Of a stretch of DNA of 64,000 nucleotides, positions 53,813 through 64,000 are shown piece after piece (position 1 is the stretch's first letter; each line of letters begins with the position of its first letter). A model generated the notes under the pieces. That model searched no databases. It had not been told where the DNA came from and worked only from the letters and a program-made list of their open reading frames with translations. A program made the position numbers and the translations under genes. Location of the stretch: positions 24,410-88,409 of the forward strand of contig CAUDNR010001813.1 in assembly GCA_958430865.1 (NCBI GenBank), in the 5' to 3' direction. The stretch comes from Entrophospora sp. SA101. Lineage: Eukaryota > Glomeromycota > Glomeromycetes > Entrophosporales > Entrophosporaceae.

Positions 53813-55766
53813 AAATATATGTATTTCTTTAGGTAAGAAAATATATATATTTGTATTATGTATATAATTTTTGATAATTGAATATAATAATTTATTTAGC
53901 ATTTAATTAGTTACTACTATTATCAACATCAACATCAACATTACCACCACCACCACCACCTTTATTATTACATCAATATTATAACTATTATTATTATTAT
54001 TATTATTATTATTTTTAATATATATTATTATTTATTATTATTATAAAATCCTAAATATTGGATTAGCAAATTAGTAAATAAATTTAATTTTTATATTTTA
54101 GTAAAATAGTTTGTATAATATTACTAACATCATTACTAATATCATTTATCACTAATATTAATTTATTAATTTATTATTTAATTATTTAATTATTATTCTT
54201 ATTGGGGAAGAATCTTAAAATAAATCCATTCATATACTACATAATATAAATACTATACATTACCATAGTATCATTTATTAATTTAATATTATCAAATAAT
54301 TTATTTATTAGCATTAATCTTTAACTAATTAATATATTAATTACATACTATAGAGGAGCATATTCAATAAAATAATTTATCATGTGCTAAAAATAATAAT
54401 CAATTAATATATTTTTTACCAATTAATAAAGTTTATTATTATAGAATAATAATAGATTAATAGAGTTTGTAATGATAATTATTACTAGACAAAATAAAAT
54501 TCCATTAGAAATATAATTTTTTTCTAATTTTTTCCACATTTTCCATCCGAAGTTACTATTCTTATCCCTCATTTTTGATAAAGTACATTTGAATTAATAA
54601 AATAAATTTTTGTGTAAATGTTACAATAAGTGAAAGAATTGGAAATCCACATTCGTAAAGTCTATTTACAAAGAATATCAATGAATTCATTTATTTATTT
54701 ACAATATTACATATGTCAATCAATCATTTCAATCATTCATAAAATTACTCATTGATTGAATCATTGTTTCTACCTATTCCTTTTGCGCATCTACTCCATT
54801 CCCAATAATCCAACTCTAAGCAATAGATGTTTTGTGCTTTGGTTGATTCCTTGACTCCATGTAGTTATGTTAACATTTATTAAAATATTTTCAGTTATCA
54901 TTATTATAAACAAAGAGGGCATTATCTCCAAATATTATTGTAACATACTTTAAATTTTAACCATTGTTTATTGTCCAAAAAAATTATAATATTGTTCCCA
55001 TTATTCATTAACATTATTAAATATACCTTTTCGTAGAGAACATTACATTTTCTGTTTTTGATGTATTTTCAAATATGTTTACTAATTTTATCTCCAAGCG
55101 TTTTAAAAATATTACAAGTTTAAGCGTGTTTTTTAATTAAGTTAATTAACCAAAATATATATCTACTAATACCTTTCGAGAACCGTCATTTTGCCGATCT
55201 GATAATCCAATTTTTTAAATTAAATTTACTTTGTTTCTCAAGGTCTTATATACTAAAATTTGCCATTGGTTGTTGAAATGCTATGCCCTATCCTTCGTGT
55301 AGGGTATATATAACTGTTGGTTAATTTCTTGAAAAGCCAAATGAATAAATAGAGGAGAGATTATAGTAACCAACCAGTGTTTTCTCATATTTTTCATTTC
55401 TTGAAGTGGGTTGTAATTGTTGCTTTAGTAATTAGCACTAGGTCTTAAAATCTTCATATCTACATATATATGTTCAAAGTAGAAGCTCGTGATCAATTTC
55501 TTCCATTCATTATTTTTTTATATGAAGATTAATTTCACCAAAAATTGGTAACTAACTGAATAATTGAATAAATTTTTAATAATACATATTTAACTATATT
55601 TGTAAGGAAATTCCATGAATGCGGCAATATCAAAAAAAATACTTTTTTTTACAAAATCGACTTTTTTTTTATATATATATATAATTTATAATTTTTACAA
55701 TTAAATTATTTTCACAGTTTAAAATATTCACAATTTGATTTACTCTTTCAATTAAGAGGTAAATTA
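53813..55766. other. Intergenic, very AT-rich
   Basis: Contains the likely 3' UTR of the HRP1-like gene with CATCAACATCAACATTACCA, CCACC units (53930-53960) and TTA runs (53985-54030), then about 1.7 kb of AT-rich sequence without ORFs or repeats shared with the rest of the window. The 5' region of the HECT gene has T/A tracts at 55640-55690. Confidence 0.5.
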
Positions 55767-58700
55767 ATGTCTCAGACAAATAATAATAGTTGTGGAAATG
55801 CAGGTCCTTCGCCAGGGTGTAATAGTAGTAATGGCATACTTGGTTCTACCAGTAATTTTAATGATAATAAAACTTCAATAGTCAACACGACTGTTTCTTC
55901 TTCTCCACAATCTTCAACCAATATGGTATTTAATATAATTTAATATAATTATATATACATGATAATGTTAGAATTCTAAATTAAATATTTCATATTAATC
56001 ATTTGTTTTTTTTTAGACAAGTGGCACTTGCATGTGTTGTTGCAGGTAAAAAAATCTATGATTTTGATGATTTATAAAAATTTTTACATTTAAATATCTA
56101 AATTAACAAATTAATTAAACTTTTTTGAATATTTGATTTCAAGTAATCTTCGGTTTCCATGTTCAGTAAAATGTTTTCGATGTACTGTATGTCAAACAAT
56201 AAACGATTTAGAACCGTTAAAACCGCGTAGTATGTATTTATATGAGAAAATGAGAGAAAGCGAAAGAAATAAATTTTTTTTTGATCAATCAACTTTGAAA
56301 AACATCCAATTAAAAAAACTTTCTTTTTTTAAAAAAGCTGAAACAGCTACAACACCGCCATTGACACTTGATTATCTAAAGAATATTATTAGTAAATGTA
56401 AAAATAACAATAGTAGTAGTAGTAATAATAATAATAATGATAGTGAGCGTGGCAAATCTACAAATTTTGAATTTTTAAATCAGACAATACAGAACGTTTT
56501 TAGTAATTGGTATATATTAAATAATAGTTTTCCAAATGTAAGATCATATATATCTTTTATTTTTTCTTTAAATTCATTGTATGCAAGAAAAAAATTAACT
56601 AATAATAATAAATATATCAAGAATCAACCCGTTAGTTTAGAAAATTGTGGAGTAGCATTGGATGATGTTAGACAAGCATATATAATCTTATTAGAATTGG
56701 TAATATTATTTAATTATTTATTCATAAATTAGAAAGTTTATATAAAAGAATCAAGTAAATTGACAAATCCCCTTTTTTTTTAATTCTTAGCCTGTGTCTG
56801 TGATAAGAGCTATGATGCAATCAATCGAAAATTTATTGAAAAGACCTGGGAGGTAAAAGAAAAATTCTGTAATGTTTGTAAGGAATTATATTTGTAAGAA
56901 ATATTTGATGTAAAAAAAATAATATTAATTTCTAATTTAATTTATTTTCTGTTTTATATTATTTCTGAAAAGGATTTTAAAAACATGTGAAGATATAAAA
57001 TTTCTGATGATAATATTAGAGGTATTAATATTATATATTTGTGTATTTATATTACACTAATAATTAAAAAATGTTCTTTTTTTCAAATATAGAATACATT
57101 GTTGTCACAACATAAATTTGCTCAGGAATCTCAAAGACATCATAATATAGTTGAAAGAATTTTTGGTTTAATTTCAAATCTAAGTGTGGAACTTCGTCAT
57201 TATTTGCTTAGTTGGTTTTCAGGGTTAGCTATATATAGTATAATAATAATAAATAAATATATATATATAATCGTAGTAGTAAATAATAATATTTTAATTA
57301 ACTTTTTTTAAAAAAATTATTTCAAGACTTCCAACAAATATTTTTAGGAAACGCATTGAACTGGTTAATTCATTTATAAGTTATCGATTGGCAATTCATT
57401 GTACCACCAATCAATATTCGCCAGATATATATGATTCAAAGGGAAAAATTAATATTACATCAAGATTAATATATGAACCAGACTGGGGAATTAATGCTGC
57501 AGCACAAGTAATGGAATTACTATGTACGTATTTATTTGTATATATGTGAGTGTGTGATATATATTATATATTGATATATATTTAATATCTTAAAATTTCC
57601 AAATAATTTCTTGCCAATTTTTTCTACCCACCTATTAATAATTTACATTTTGATAATCAATAGTTGCAGCAAATATGCAAAAAAGAAAAGTCTCTTTATC
57701 TGAATTTTATAATACAATGGTTGATTGTGTGGATAAAATATCAGATTTTGATATATGGAAGCAAAAAACAGGGTTGGTTAATTTATTGGTTAGTTATAAA
57801 ATAATCAATAATTATGATAATTTTATAACTAATAATATCTATTATTTTGATAGAAAATTTACATTTTGTAGTTTCCCATTCCTGATAAGTCTTGGTGGAA
57901 AGATGCAAATTTTAGAATTTGATGCGCAAAGACAAATGGAAACAAAAGCTAGAGTAATTAAAAATCAAATTAATTGGTCAATTAATAAAAATCTTATATA
58001 AAGCTTCGCGCAAGCAGGCTCGCAAGCCAAATAACTTGACAAGCTCGCAAGCCGGACAAGTTATCTGGCTCGCAAGTTGGCCTGCGAGTAGCTTTAGAGA
58101 CAACAACAACAATAATAATTTTTTTCTCTAAAAATAAAACATTTATATATAGGAAGCATTTTTTACATTTCTTTATCAAAAACGTACATTCAAATCAGCA
58201 TTAGAGTTAAAGATTCGGAGAGATAATATAATCCAGGATTCATTAAATCAAATATCAGAGAATGTAATTGATTTAAAGAAATCATTAAGAATTGTATTTA
58301 TAGGTGAAGATGGTGTAGATGGTGGCGGGCTAAGAAAAGAATGGTTTCTATTATTAATAAGACGTTTGTTTGATCCACAATACGGTGAGAAGAAAATAAA
58401 TATAATTAATATTGATATTTTTTGAATTTTAAATATTTATTTATTTATATATTTATTCTCTCCCTCCCCAAATAAATAAATAAACGAAGGAATGTTTACG
58501 TGGGATGAAGATTCGAAATATTGTTGGTTTAATCCAGCAAGTTTTGAAAATAGCGATCAATATTATCTCGTTGGTGTAATTGTCGGACTCGCAATTTATA
58601 ATTCAACTATATTAGATGTGCACTTTCCTTTAGCATGTTATAAGAAATTATTTAATGAACGAGTGGGATTAGAAGATTTAAAAGTTTTCAAGCCAGTATG

Positions 58701-59714
58701 TTGTTGATATTATTAATCTTTGATCATTTGGATATTTATATTAATATAATAATTATGAATAATTATTAGGCACTAGCAAGAGGCTTAGAACAACTCCTTA
58801 CATTTGAAGGAGATGTAGAATCAACATTTTGTCGTGATTTTGTTGTTGCGTACGAAGCTTTTGGTGATGTGAAGCGTGTTCCACTCATACCCGGTGGTTT
58901 TGATATACCCGTCACAAATGCCAATAGACAACGTAATTATTATTTTTTATTGATATTATTTTTATTATTTATATATTTTAATTAACGTAAAAATATAATG
59001 TATATAATGTAGAATTTGTTGACCTATATGTTGATTTTATACTAAATAAATCAATTTCAAAACAATTTGAACCTTTCAAACTTGGATTTGAACAAGTTTG
59101 TGGTGGACATGCTTTATCTGTATGTATGGATTAATGAGTTATTTATGCATAATCGTTTTTCAAACGGTTTGATTTCTACATTCTAATTAATTACTATTAT
59201 TATTTATACATTCCTTTCATTCACATTCATATCCAAAAGCTTTTTCGACCAGAAGAGATTGAACTTATGGTTAGAGGTAGCGCAGAACCATTAGAAATTG
59301 ATCATTTAAGATCGGTGACAATATATGAAGGCTTTTCAAAAGATGAAGAGATAATTAAAAATTTTTGGGAAATATTTAAATCGATGGATTCACAAATCCA
59401 ACGTAGATTATTGACGTTTGTAACTGGTACTGATAGAATCCCTGCAACTGGTTGTGCAAATCTTGCCTTTAAGATTTCTTGCATTGGTGGCGATTGTGAA
59501 AGGTAAAAAAAGTTAATAATTGGTTTTTTTGTTAGAAAATAATTTCGAAAGGAAATCGTTACAATGAAATATATGTGTTATATATTTGTATAGATTTCCA
59601 ATTGCTCATACATGTTTTAATCAACTTGGCTTATATCGATATGAATCAAAGGAAAAATTAAGAGCAAAATTAAATAGGGCAATTATTGATAGTGAAGGTT
59701 TTTGGTTAAAATAA
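55767..59714 (+). CDS. HUL4: HECT-type E3 ubiquitin ligase, HUL4-like
   Basis: Fifteen exons: 55767-55925, 56017-56045, 56144-56699, 56791-56852, 56973-57021, 57093-57223, 57348-57523, 57664-57772, 57854-57953, 58153-58384, 58490-58695, 58770-58932, 59013-59119, 59240-59502 and 59594-59714. They give 2463 nt, 820 aa, with all phases closing. After a Ser/Asn-rich start comes a Cys cluster ([25 protein letters not shown]), probably zinc-binding and typical of HUL4-type ligases. The HECT domain covers about the last 360 residues: [58 protein letters not shown] and the catalytic PIAHTCFNQ (Cys788, codon 59613-59615), ending EGFWLK. The enzyme takes ubiquitin from an E2 onto that Cys and then passes it to the substrate. 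No defect seen. The HUL4 assignment is less sure than HECT. Confidence 0.92.
58000..58095. repeat. GC-rich foldback repeat inside a HECT-gene intron
   Basis: Intron 57954-58152 carries four GCTCGCAAG units. The inverted arms CCAAATAACTTG (58027-58038) and CAAGTTATCTGG (58057-58068) pair, and the outer arms AAGCTTCGCGCAAGCAGGC and GCCTGCGAGTAGCTTT pair imperfectly. The composition differs sharply from the AT-rich intron, which points to an inserted foldback element. Confidence 0.65.
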
Positions 59715-60517
59715 CGGAAATTTACTAACTGAAAAAATCTTGAACTTTAAAACTTTTATTTTACATAAAACAATAATAACAATAATAACAATTTTAATTT
59801 TTATTTCGCATTTATTATAAACTTTTATTTTGTGAATAGTATATATGTATGTTATTTAGCAGTAGATAATATTATTACATTAATAATAATAGTAGTGATA
59901 ATAATACTAATAATAATTACAATTCCTAGACAAAAGTATCGACCATCCAAGTGCTACAATTTATATCAATCTGTAGCTTAGGTTCTGAAGATTATGTATA
60001 TAAACTCGAAATTCTTTTTTTAATAAAGTTCTAGTAACACGATCTATTTTTTGTTAATATCAATTACTCTTAAAATTTTATTATATTAATATAGTAGCTA
60101 AACTCATTAGTCTACTTTCAATGCATGCTTGAATTCTTCGGGACATGCCTTCTATCAAGTTTATTAAACCTCAAGTTCATTCTTGTTTTTAAGTTAGGTT
60201 TTAAATGAATGTGCATATAATGTTACAATCGTCTGATTGTCACAAAGTTAATAATTATTGTATGCATTGTACATGGGGGTGTTAATATGAATGATCAACT
60301 GGTCTGGCTGTTACGGTTTTGTGGTTTACGATTTTTACGACTTTAGTATTAGGTTTCGTGCTGAATTTATTTACGCAATTCCGAATTGCTGTAATTCAAA
60401 ATCACAAAATAAAACTTTTAACAAGGGTTGTTGGGAACTTGTGTTTCCACATGTGATATATATTTATGGCTAAAAAATTCTTACTAGCAAAATAAAAATA
60501 GAAAAAAAATTTTAGAG
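59715..60517. other. Intergenic spacer
   Basis: AT-rich 3' region of the HECT gene (AATAATAAC arrays at 59770-59795 and 59880-59925), followed by sequence in which I see no feature. The 60-codon frame at 60291 has no coding character. Confidence 0.5.
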
Positions 60518-61150
60518 ATGGAAAGCACTTTGGATGGAAATAAACATCGTGATGATATTTCTACTGACAAAAATGATGATGATGAATATTCAAAGGAAAG
60601 AAAAGAAAATTTTGGATAATATCCAACCTGTAATAGATATAATACTAACCAGGCATGGTGTCAATCATGCAATCCAAAGCTATTAACTGAAGGATGGACT
60701 AGCGGCAATGGAACATTAGATGAGTTGATTAAAAGTACACAACTTGAAGCAACCGAGTATTATAATAATCATTATCTTCAATGGATTCCTTATGGTGATT
60801 TAACAAATATTGAAAAGATAGGTGAATATGGTTTTGCGACCATATACAAAGCTACTTGGTTAAATGGTGTGAAATATGTAAATTATGAAGGTAGCACTGT
60901 GGCATTAAAAAAACTACATAATTCGCAGAATATTTCCGATGAATTTCTTAATGAGGTAAATTATTTTGTTAATATTATTGATTATTATAGTTGTAGTTAA
61001 TCTTTTATTTGTTATTTTAGTTCAAAAATTATATGAAGCTTCATAATGAAGCATATATAATTCATATTTATGGATTAACACAAGATCCGATTACAAAAGA
61101 ATATACATATGTAATGAAATATATAGAAGATGGAAATTATGAAGATTTAT
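60518..61150 (+). pseudogene. Zinc-ribbon TKL kinase, N-lobe only, fused into the next copy
   Basis: Starts MESTLDGNKHRDDIS, then a stop just after KENFG at about 60616, then CNRYNTNQAWCQSCNPKLLT (the CxxC..CxxC ribbon of this glomeromycete family), LQWIPYGDLTNIEKIGEYGF (Gly loop with Tyr for the second Gly), VALKKL and an intron at 60956-61020. After it come YGLTQDPITKEYTYVMKYIE and DGNYED. At about 61143 the sequence jumps into the ribbon of the next kinase (QKYGECPTC), so this copy has no C-lobe. It is a deletion fusion between tandem paralogues. Confidence 0.8.
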
Positions 61151-62458
61151 ATAAAAGAAAACAAAAATATGGGGAGTGCCCAACCTGCAATAGATATAAT
61201 ACTAAATATTCATGGTGTCAATCATGTGATCCAAAGCTATTAACTGAAGGATGAACTAGTGGCAATGAAACATTAGATGAGCTGATTAAAATTACACAAC
61301 TTAAAGCAAAAAAATATGATAATTATCATCATCTTCAATGGATCTCTTATAATGATTTAACAAATATTGAAAAGATAGGTGAAGGTGGATTTGCAACTAT
61401 ATACAAGGCTATTTGGTTAAATGGAGAGAAGAATGTAGATGATGAAAGTCGCAAAAGAACTAGTGAAGATTTGATTGTGGCAATAAAAAAATTAAATGAC
61501 TCACAAAATATTTCTGATGAATTTCTTAATGAGGCAAGTTATTTTATTGATATTAATTTCAGTTATTATTGTAGTAATTAAATATTTAATTTGTTATTTT
61601 AGTTCAAAAATTATTTGAAGTTTCAAAAAGGACACATAGTTCATATTTATGGATTAGCACAAGATCCAATTACAAAAGAATATATATTTGTAATGGAGTA
61701 TATAGAAGATGGAAGCCTTCAAAATTATATAACTAAAAATTTTAACAATTTACAATGGGAAAACAAAATTTATATTCTTCATCGTATTATTACTGGTTTA
61801 AAAGATATTCATAAAGAAGAAATTATTCATCGTGATCTCCATAGTGGTAATATTCTTCAAACTAAAAAATATGGGATGTATAAATATAGCATATATTACA
61901 GACTTGGGATTATCATGCCCAGCTAGTCAAACATCCGCATCAAATAAAAATGATATATTTGGAGTACTGCCATATGTTGCGACAGAAATTTTAAGGGAGA
62001 AACCATATACAAAAGCATCAGATATATATAGTTTTGGAGTTCTGATGTCTGTAATGTCAACTGGACAACAACCATTTAATAATTTGGCACATGATCTAGA
62101 TCTTGCAGTGAAAATATGTGAAGGTGTAAGACCAGGATTCTCAAACAATACACCAAAATTCTATATTGAACTTGCATTCAGTTGCATGGATTCTAATCCA
62201 GATAAACGTCCAACTGCTGAAGAAATTCATAAGATTATTGATTTTTGGTATGATGTACTTATAGATCAACTTGAAGATGAATCAATTAGAAAAGAGTTTG
62301 ATAAAATGGATGAAATAAATTTTGATCCTTCAATAATTACTCCAACAATTCATCCAAATGCTGTTTATACTAGCAGATTATTGAAATTTACAAACCTTCC
62401 CCAACCTTTGAATTACAATAAAGTTACAATTATTGGTAATAATAATGGTAATTATTAA
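61151..62458 (+). pseudogene. Zinc-ribbon TKL kinase, near-complete but broken
   Basis: GECPTCNRYNTKYSWCQSCD gives the ribbon, followed by a TGA in place of Trp (EG*TSG, about 61252-61254). IGEGGFATIYKAIW is a good Gly loop, and VAIKKL contains the ATP-binding Lys. An intron at 61534-61602 has a GC donor. IHRDLHSGNILQ is an intact catalytic loop. A frameshift at about 61866-61880 follows, then ITDLGLSCPA (DLG for DFG), LPYVATEIL (ATE for APE), SDIYSFGVLMSVMSTGQQPF and NPDKRPTAEEIHKI, and the tail ends HPNAVYTSRLLKF. One stop and one frameshift separate it from a full kinase, so the loss looks recent. Confidence 0.82.
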
Positions 62459-62701
62459 CATTAAATCATTGATATTTTCATTTTTTAAAATCTATAATAT
62501 TAAATCTTAATTTATTAATATCCACTCGTGATAAAACTTTTTTTTAGACTCTCAACAGATTGAATTATCTATAACAGATGAAATACCTGAATGATGTCAT
62601 TTTATTACGTATTAAAGTTATTTATTATTTTATTTTATTTTATTTGGCACTATAGTTGTGGTATTTTAAATATCTTGAGAAATGAAATTATAGATAATTA
62701 A

Positions 62702-63118
62702 CTAATTATATAATGAAATTTTCAATAATTGAGCTCTTGTTCTTTCAGAATCAACATTAATACCATCATATATTAATTTACGAAATAGTTCTTTGGCATG
62801 TTCAGATGGTTTTAAGCCTTCTTGTATCAGATGACAAACTGCTAATAATTTACCCTCTTCTTGTCCAACATAAATAAAGCTTTTGAAAAAATATATAAAT
62901 TTATCCAGAATTTTTATTTATTGAAAAATTTTACATAGATATATACTTGTTGCCAATAACAACCCTTATGGGAACTTTGCCAAAGATTCAACTCCTGATG
63001 GCAACATTGCATTAAATAGCACTATTTGTAATTTTAGATTTGAACATGTTGCAAATATTTCATCTGTTTGTTCCAAAAATCCAAGCTCGAGTAATTTATC
63101 TGCTTCATCCAAAATGTA
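62702..63118 (-). pseudogene. ROK1: ROK1/DDX52 DEAD-box helicase pseudogene fragment
   Basis: On the minus strand: LDEADKLLELGFLEQTDEIF (motif II), then LQIVLFNAMLPSGVESLAKF (motif III SAT decayed to NAM), a frameshift, PIRVVIGNK, then a gap, FIYVGQEEGKLLAVCHLIQE, GLKPSEHAKELF with the expected PVLIFVQS part missing, and KLIYDGINVD..ERTRAQ. PIRVVIGNK, VGxEEGKLLA and DGINVD are signatures of ROK1/DDX52, the helicase needed for 18S rRNA processing. With deletions, a lost SAT motif, a frameshift and no N-terminal motifs, this is a dead partial copy. Confidence 0.82.
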
Positions 63119-63725
63119 ACTTTAATCATAATCATTGTCATCAAACATAAACATACATATCGTATATGCGATATTATTTATTCATTTTTATAGCATTAAC
63201 AAGTCAAAAGTGGTGTGTACTTGTCAAAATATCTTAATAATATAAATAAAATTTAATAATAATATTATGACATGTACCAAATTCTCTTAATTGATGTTTG
63301 ATTAAAATATTACTATAATTATTATAATCGAAAGTTTGTCATGTCACAGAAGTTGTAGACAATTGCAGAAGTTGCAGTTGTCAAAATTTTTTTGGGGTTG
63401 TAACTTCCTAGTTGCAGAGTCATCTTTAGCGAAGTACGTTTTCTTGTGAAACGTCGAAAGTGGTTAAGGTACTCATGTATCAGTGTGCTCGAGTTATATT
63501 ATAACAATAGCTTGAAATTATATTTTTTTTTGCAGGATGTAAGACGTATCAAAAATGTATATATTGAAATTTGGCAAGGGAAACTAGAGGTTGGCACTGC
63601 GCAAAAATTCTCTAACCGGTTAATTTAGTCACGTGGAATTTTTTAACCTGGTAAATTCAATCGTTCATTACTTGCAAAATAATCACGCGCCTGTTGAATT
63701 TTATTATTATACACTTAATAGATGC
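63119..63725. other. Intergenic
   Basis: AT-rich. A GAAGTTGTAGACAATTGCAG / GAAGTTGCAGTTGTC repeat lies at 63350-63380 and a poly-T tract at 63523-63531. The small frames here lack any coding character. Confidence 0.4.
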
Positions 63726-63735
63726 TAAATGATTA

Positions 63736-63783
63736 CAGTAAAACCTCGCCACAGTGGGTTCATGGTTCCAGCCAAAAAAATCC

Positions 63784-63821
<38 letters not shown>

Positions 63822-64000
63822 GACAAGAAGTCCGCAGCGGCAAAATTGGTGATGATAGGGCAAAATTTTTTTAACAATACAAAAGCACTCTCTCTATACC
63901 GAAATCTCTGTCCATTATATGCATTTTCTGCTTTTGTTCATTATAGGGAGAAATTAATTATAAAAAATTGAATCGGAGACGGGCGACAAAAGGGAAATTC
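63736..64000. mobile_element. pogo/Tigger-like element end with TTA microsatellite
   Basis: TA|CAGTAAAACCTCGCCACAGT matches the start of pogo/Tigger-type elements (CAGTAAAACCTCG after a TA target). GGGTTCATGGTTCCAGCC and a (TTA)n run at 63784-63818 follow, then CTCTCTCTATACCGAAATCTCTGTCC, as in the ends of such elements. The other end and any transposase lie outside the window or are absent. Confidence 0.5.

Noticed and set aside
57675..58001. 108-aa ORF in the HECT gene as a separate protein
   Set aside because: It is two HECT-gene exons read through introns. The proper exons are 57664-57772 and 57854-57953.
1..64000. CRISPR arrays, operons, bacterial promoters
   Set aside because: The introns and gene families are eukaryotic. 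No regularly spaced direct repeats of CRISPR type were seen.

Overview
The window is strongly AT-rich fungal nuclear DNA. Its genes carry short GT..AG introns. It holds expanded, decaying tyrosine-kinase-like (TKL) kinase copies with the 'IPY', 'SDIYSFG' and 'YTSRLL' signatures, together with F-box genes and fungal-type genes such as HRP1 and a HUL4-like HECT ligase. This combination points to an arbuscular mycorrhizal fungus of the Rhizophagus type (Glomeromycotina). That assignment comes from recognising families by eye, not from a database search.

Two runs of ten Ns (18118-18127 and 35793-35802) divide the window into three contigs. A large near-identical block occurs in all three: about 1-13572 in contig 1, 20064-29943 in contig 2 and 35880-49292 in contig 3. 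In order the block holds the 5' part of an RNA-binding protein gene, a methyltransferase gene, a long intergenic stretch and a decayed kinase. In contigs 1 and 3 it continues into a pogo-type MITE and an F-box locus. The copies differ by single bases, a poly-G length change, a 359-bp deletion, and tandem duplications of 879 bp and 1175 bp.

Contig 1 (1-18117) ends with a dispersed repeat, an acyl-CoA oxidase remnant and a Ty3/gypsy-like fragment with a possible LTR. Contig 2 (18128-35792) has the only full-length copy of the RNA-binding gene: three RRMs followed by three MLLE-type domains, the architecture of Rrm4, which carries mRNA on moving endosomes. That copy contains an internal 879-bp tandem duplication. 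After the shared block, contig 2 has a better-preserved kinase C-lobe, a 5'-truncated gene for a long acidic protein with several Trp motifs, and an intact single-exon F-box/LRR gene. Contig 3 (35803-64000) starts with a chimeric junction, repeats the block, and then carries unique genes: an HRP1-like two-RRM protein, a 15-exon HUL4-like HECT ubiquitin ligase, two fused and broken zinc-ribbon TKL kinases, and a ROK1/DDX52 DEAD-box pseudogene.

The themes are post-transcriptional RNA control (Rrm4-like, HRP1-like, ROK1 remnant), ubiquitin targeting (F-box/LRR, HECT) and kinase birth and death, in a region with repeated local duplications. Exon boundaries were placed by hand from splice signals. 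Those of the Rrm4-like, methyltransferase, HRP1-like and HECT genes close in frame throughout.
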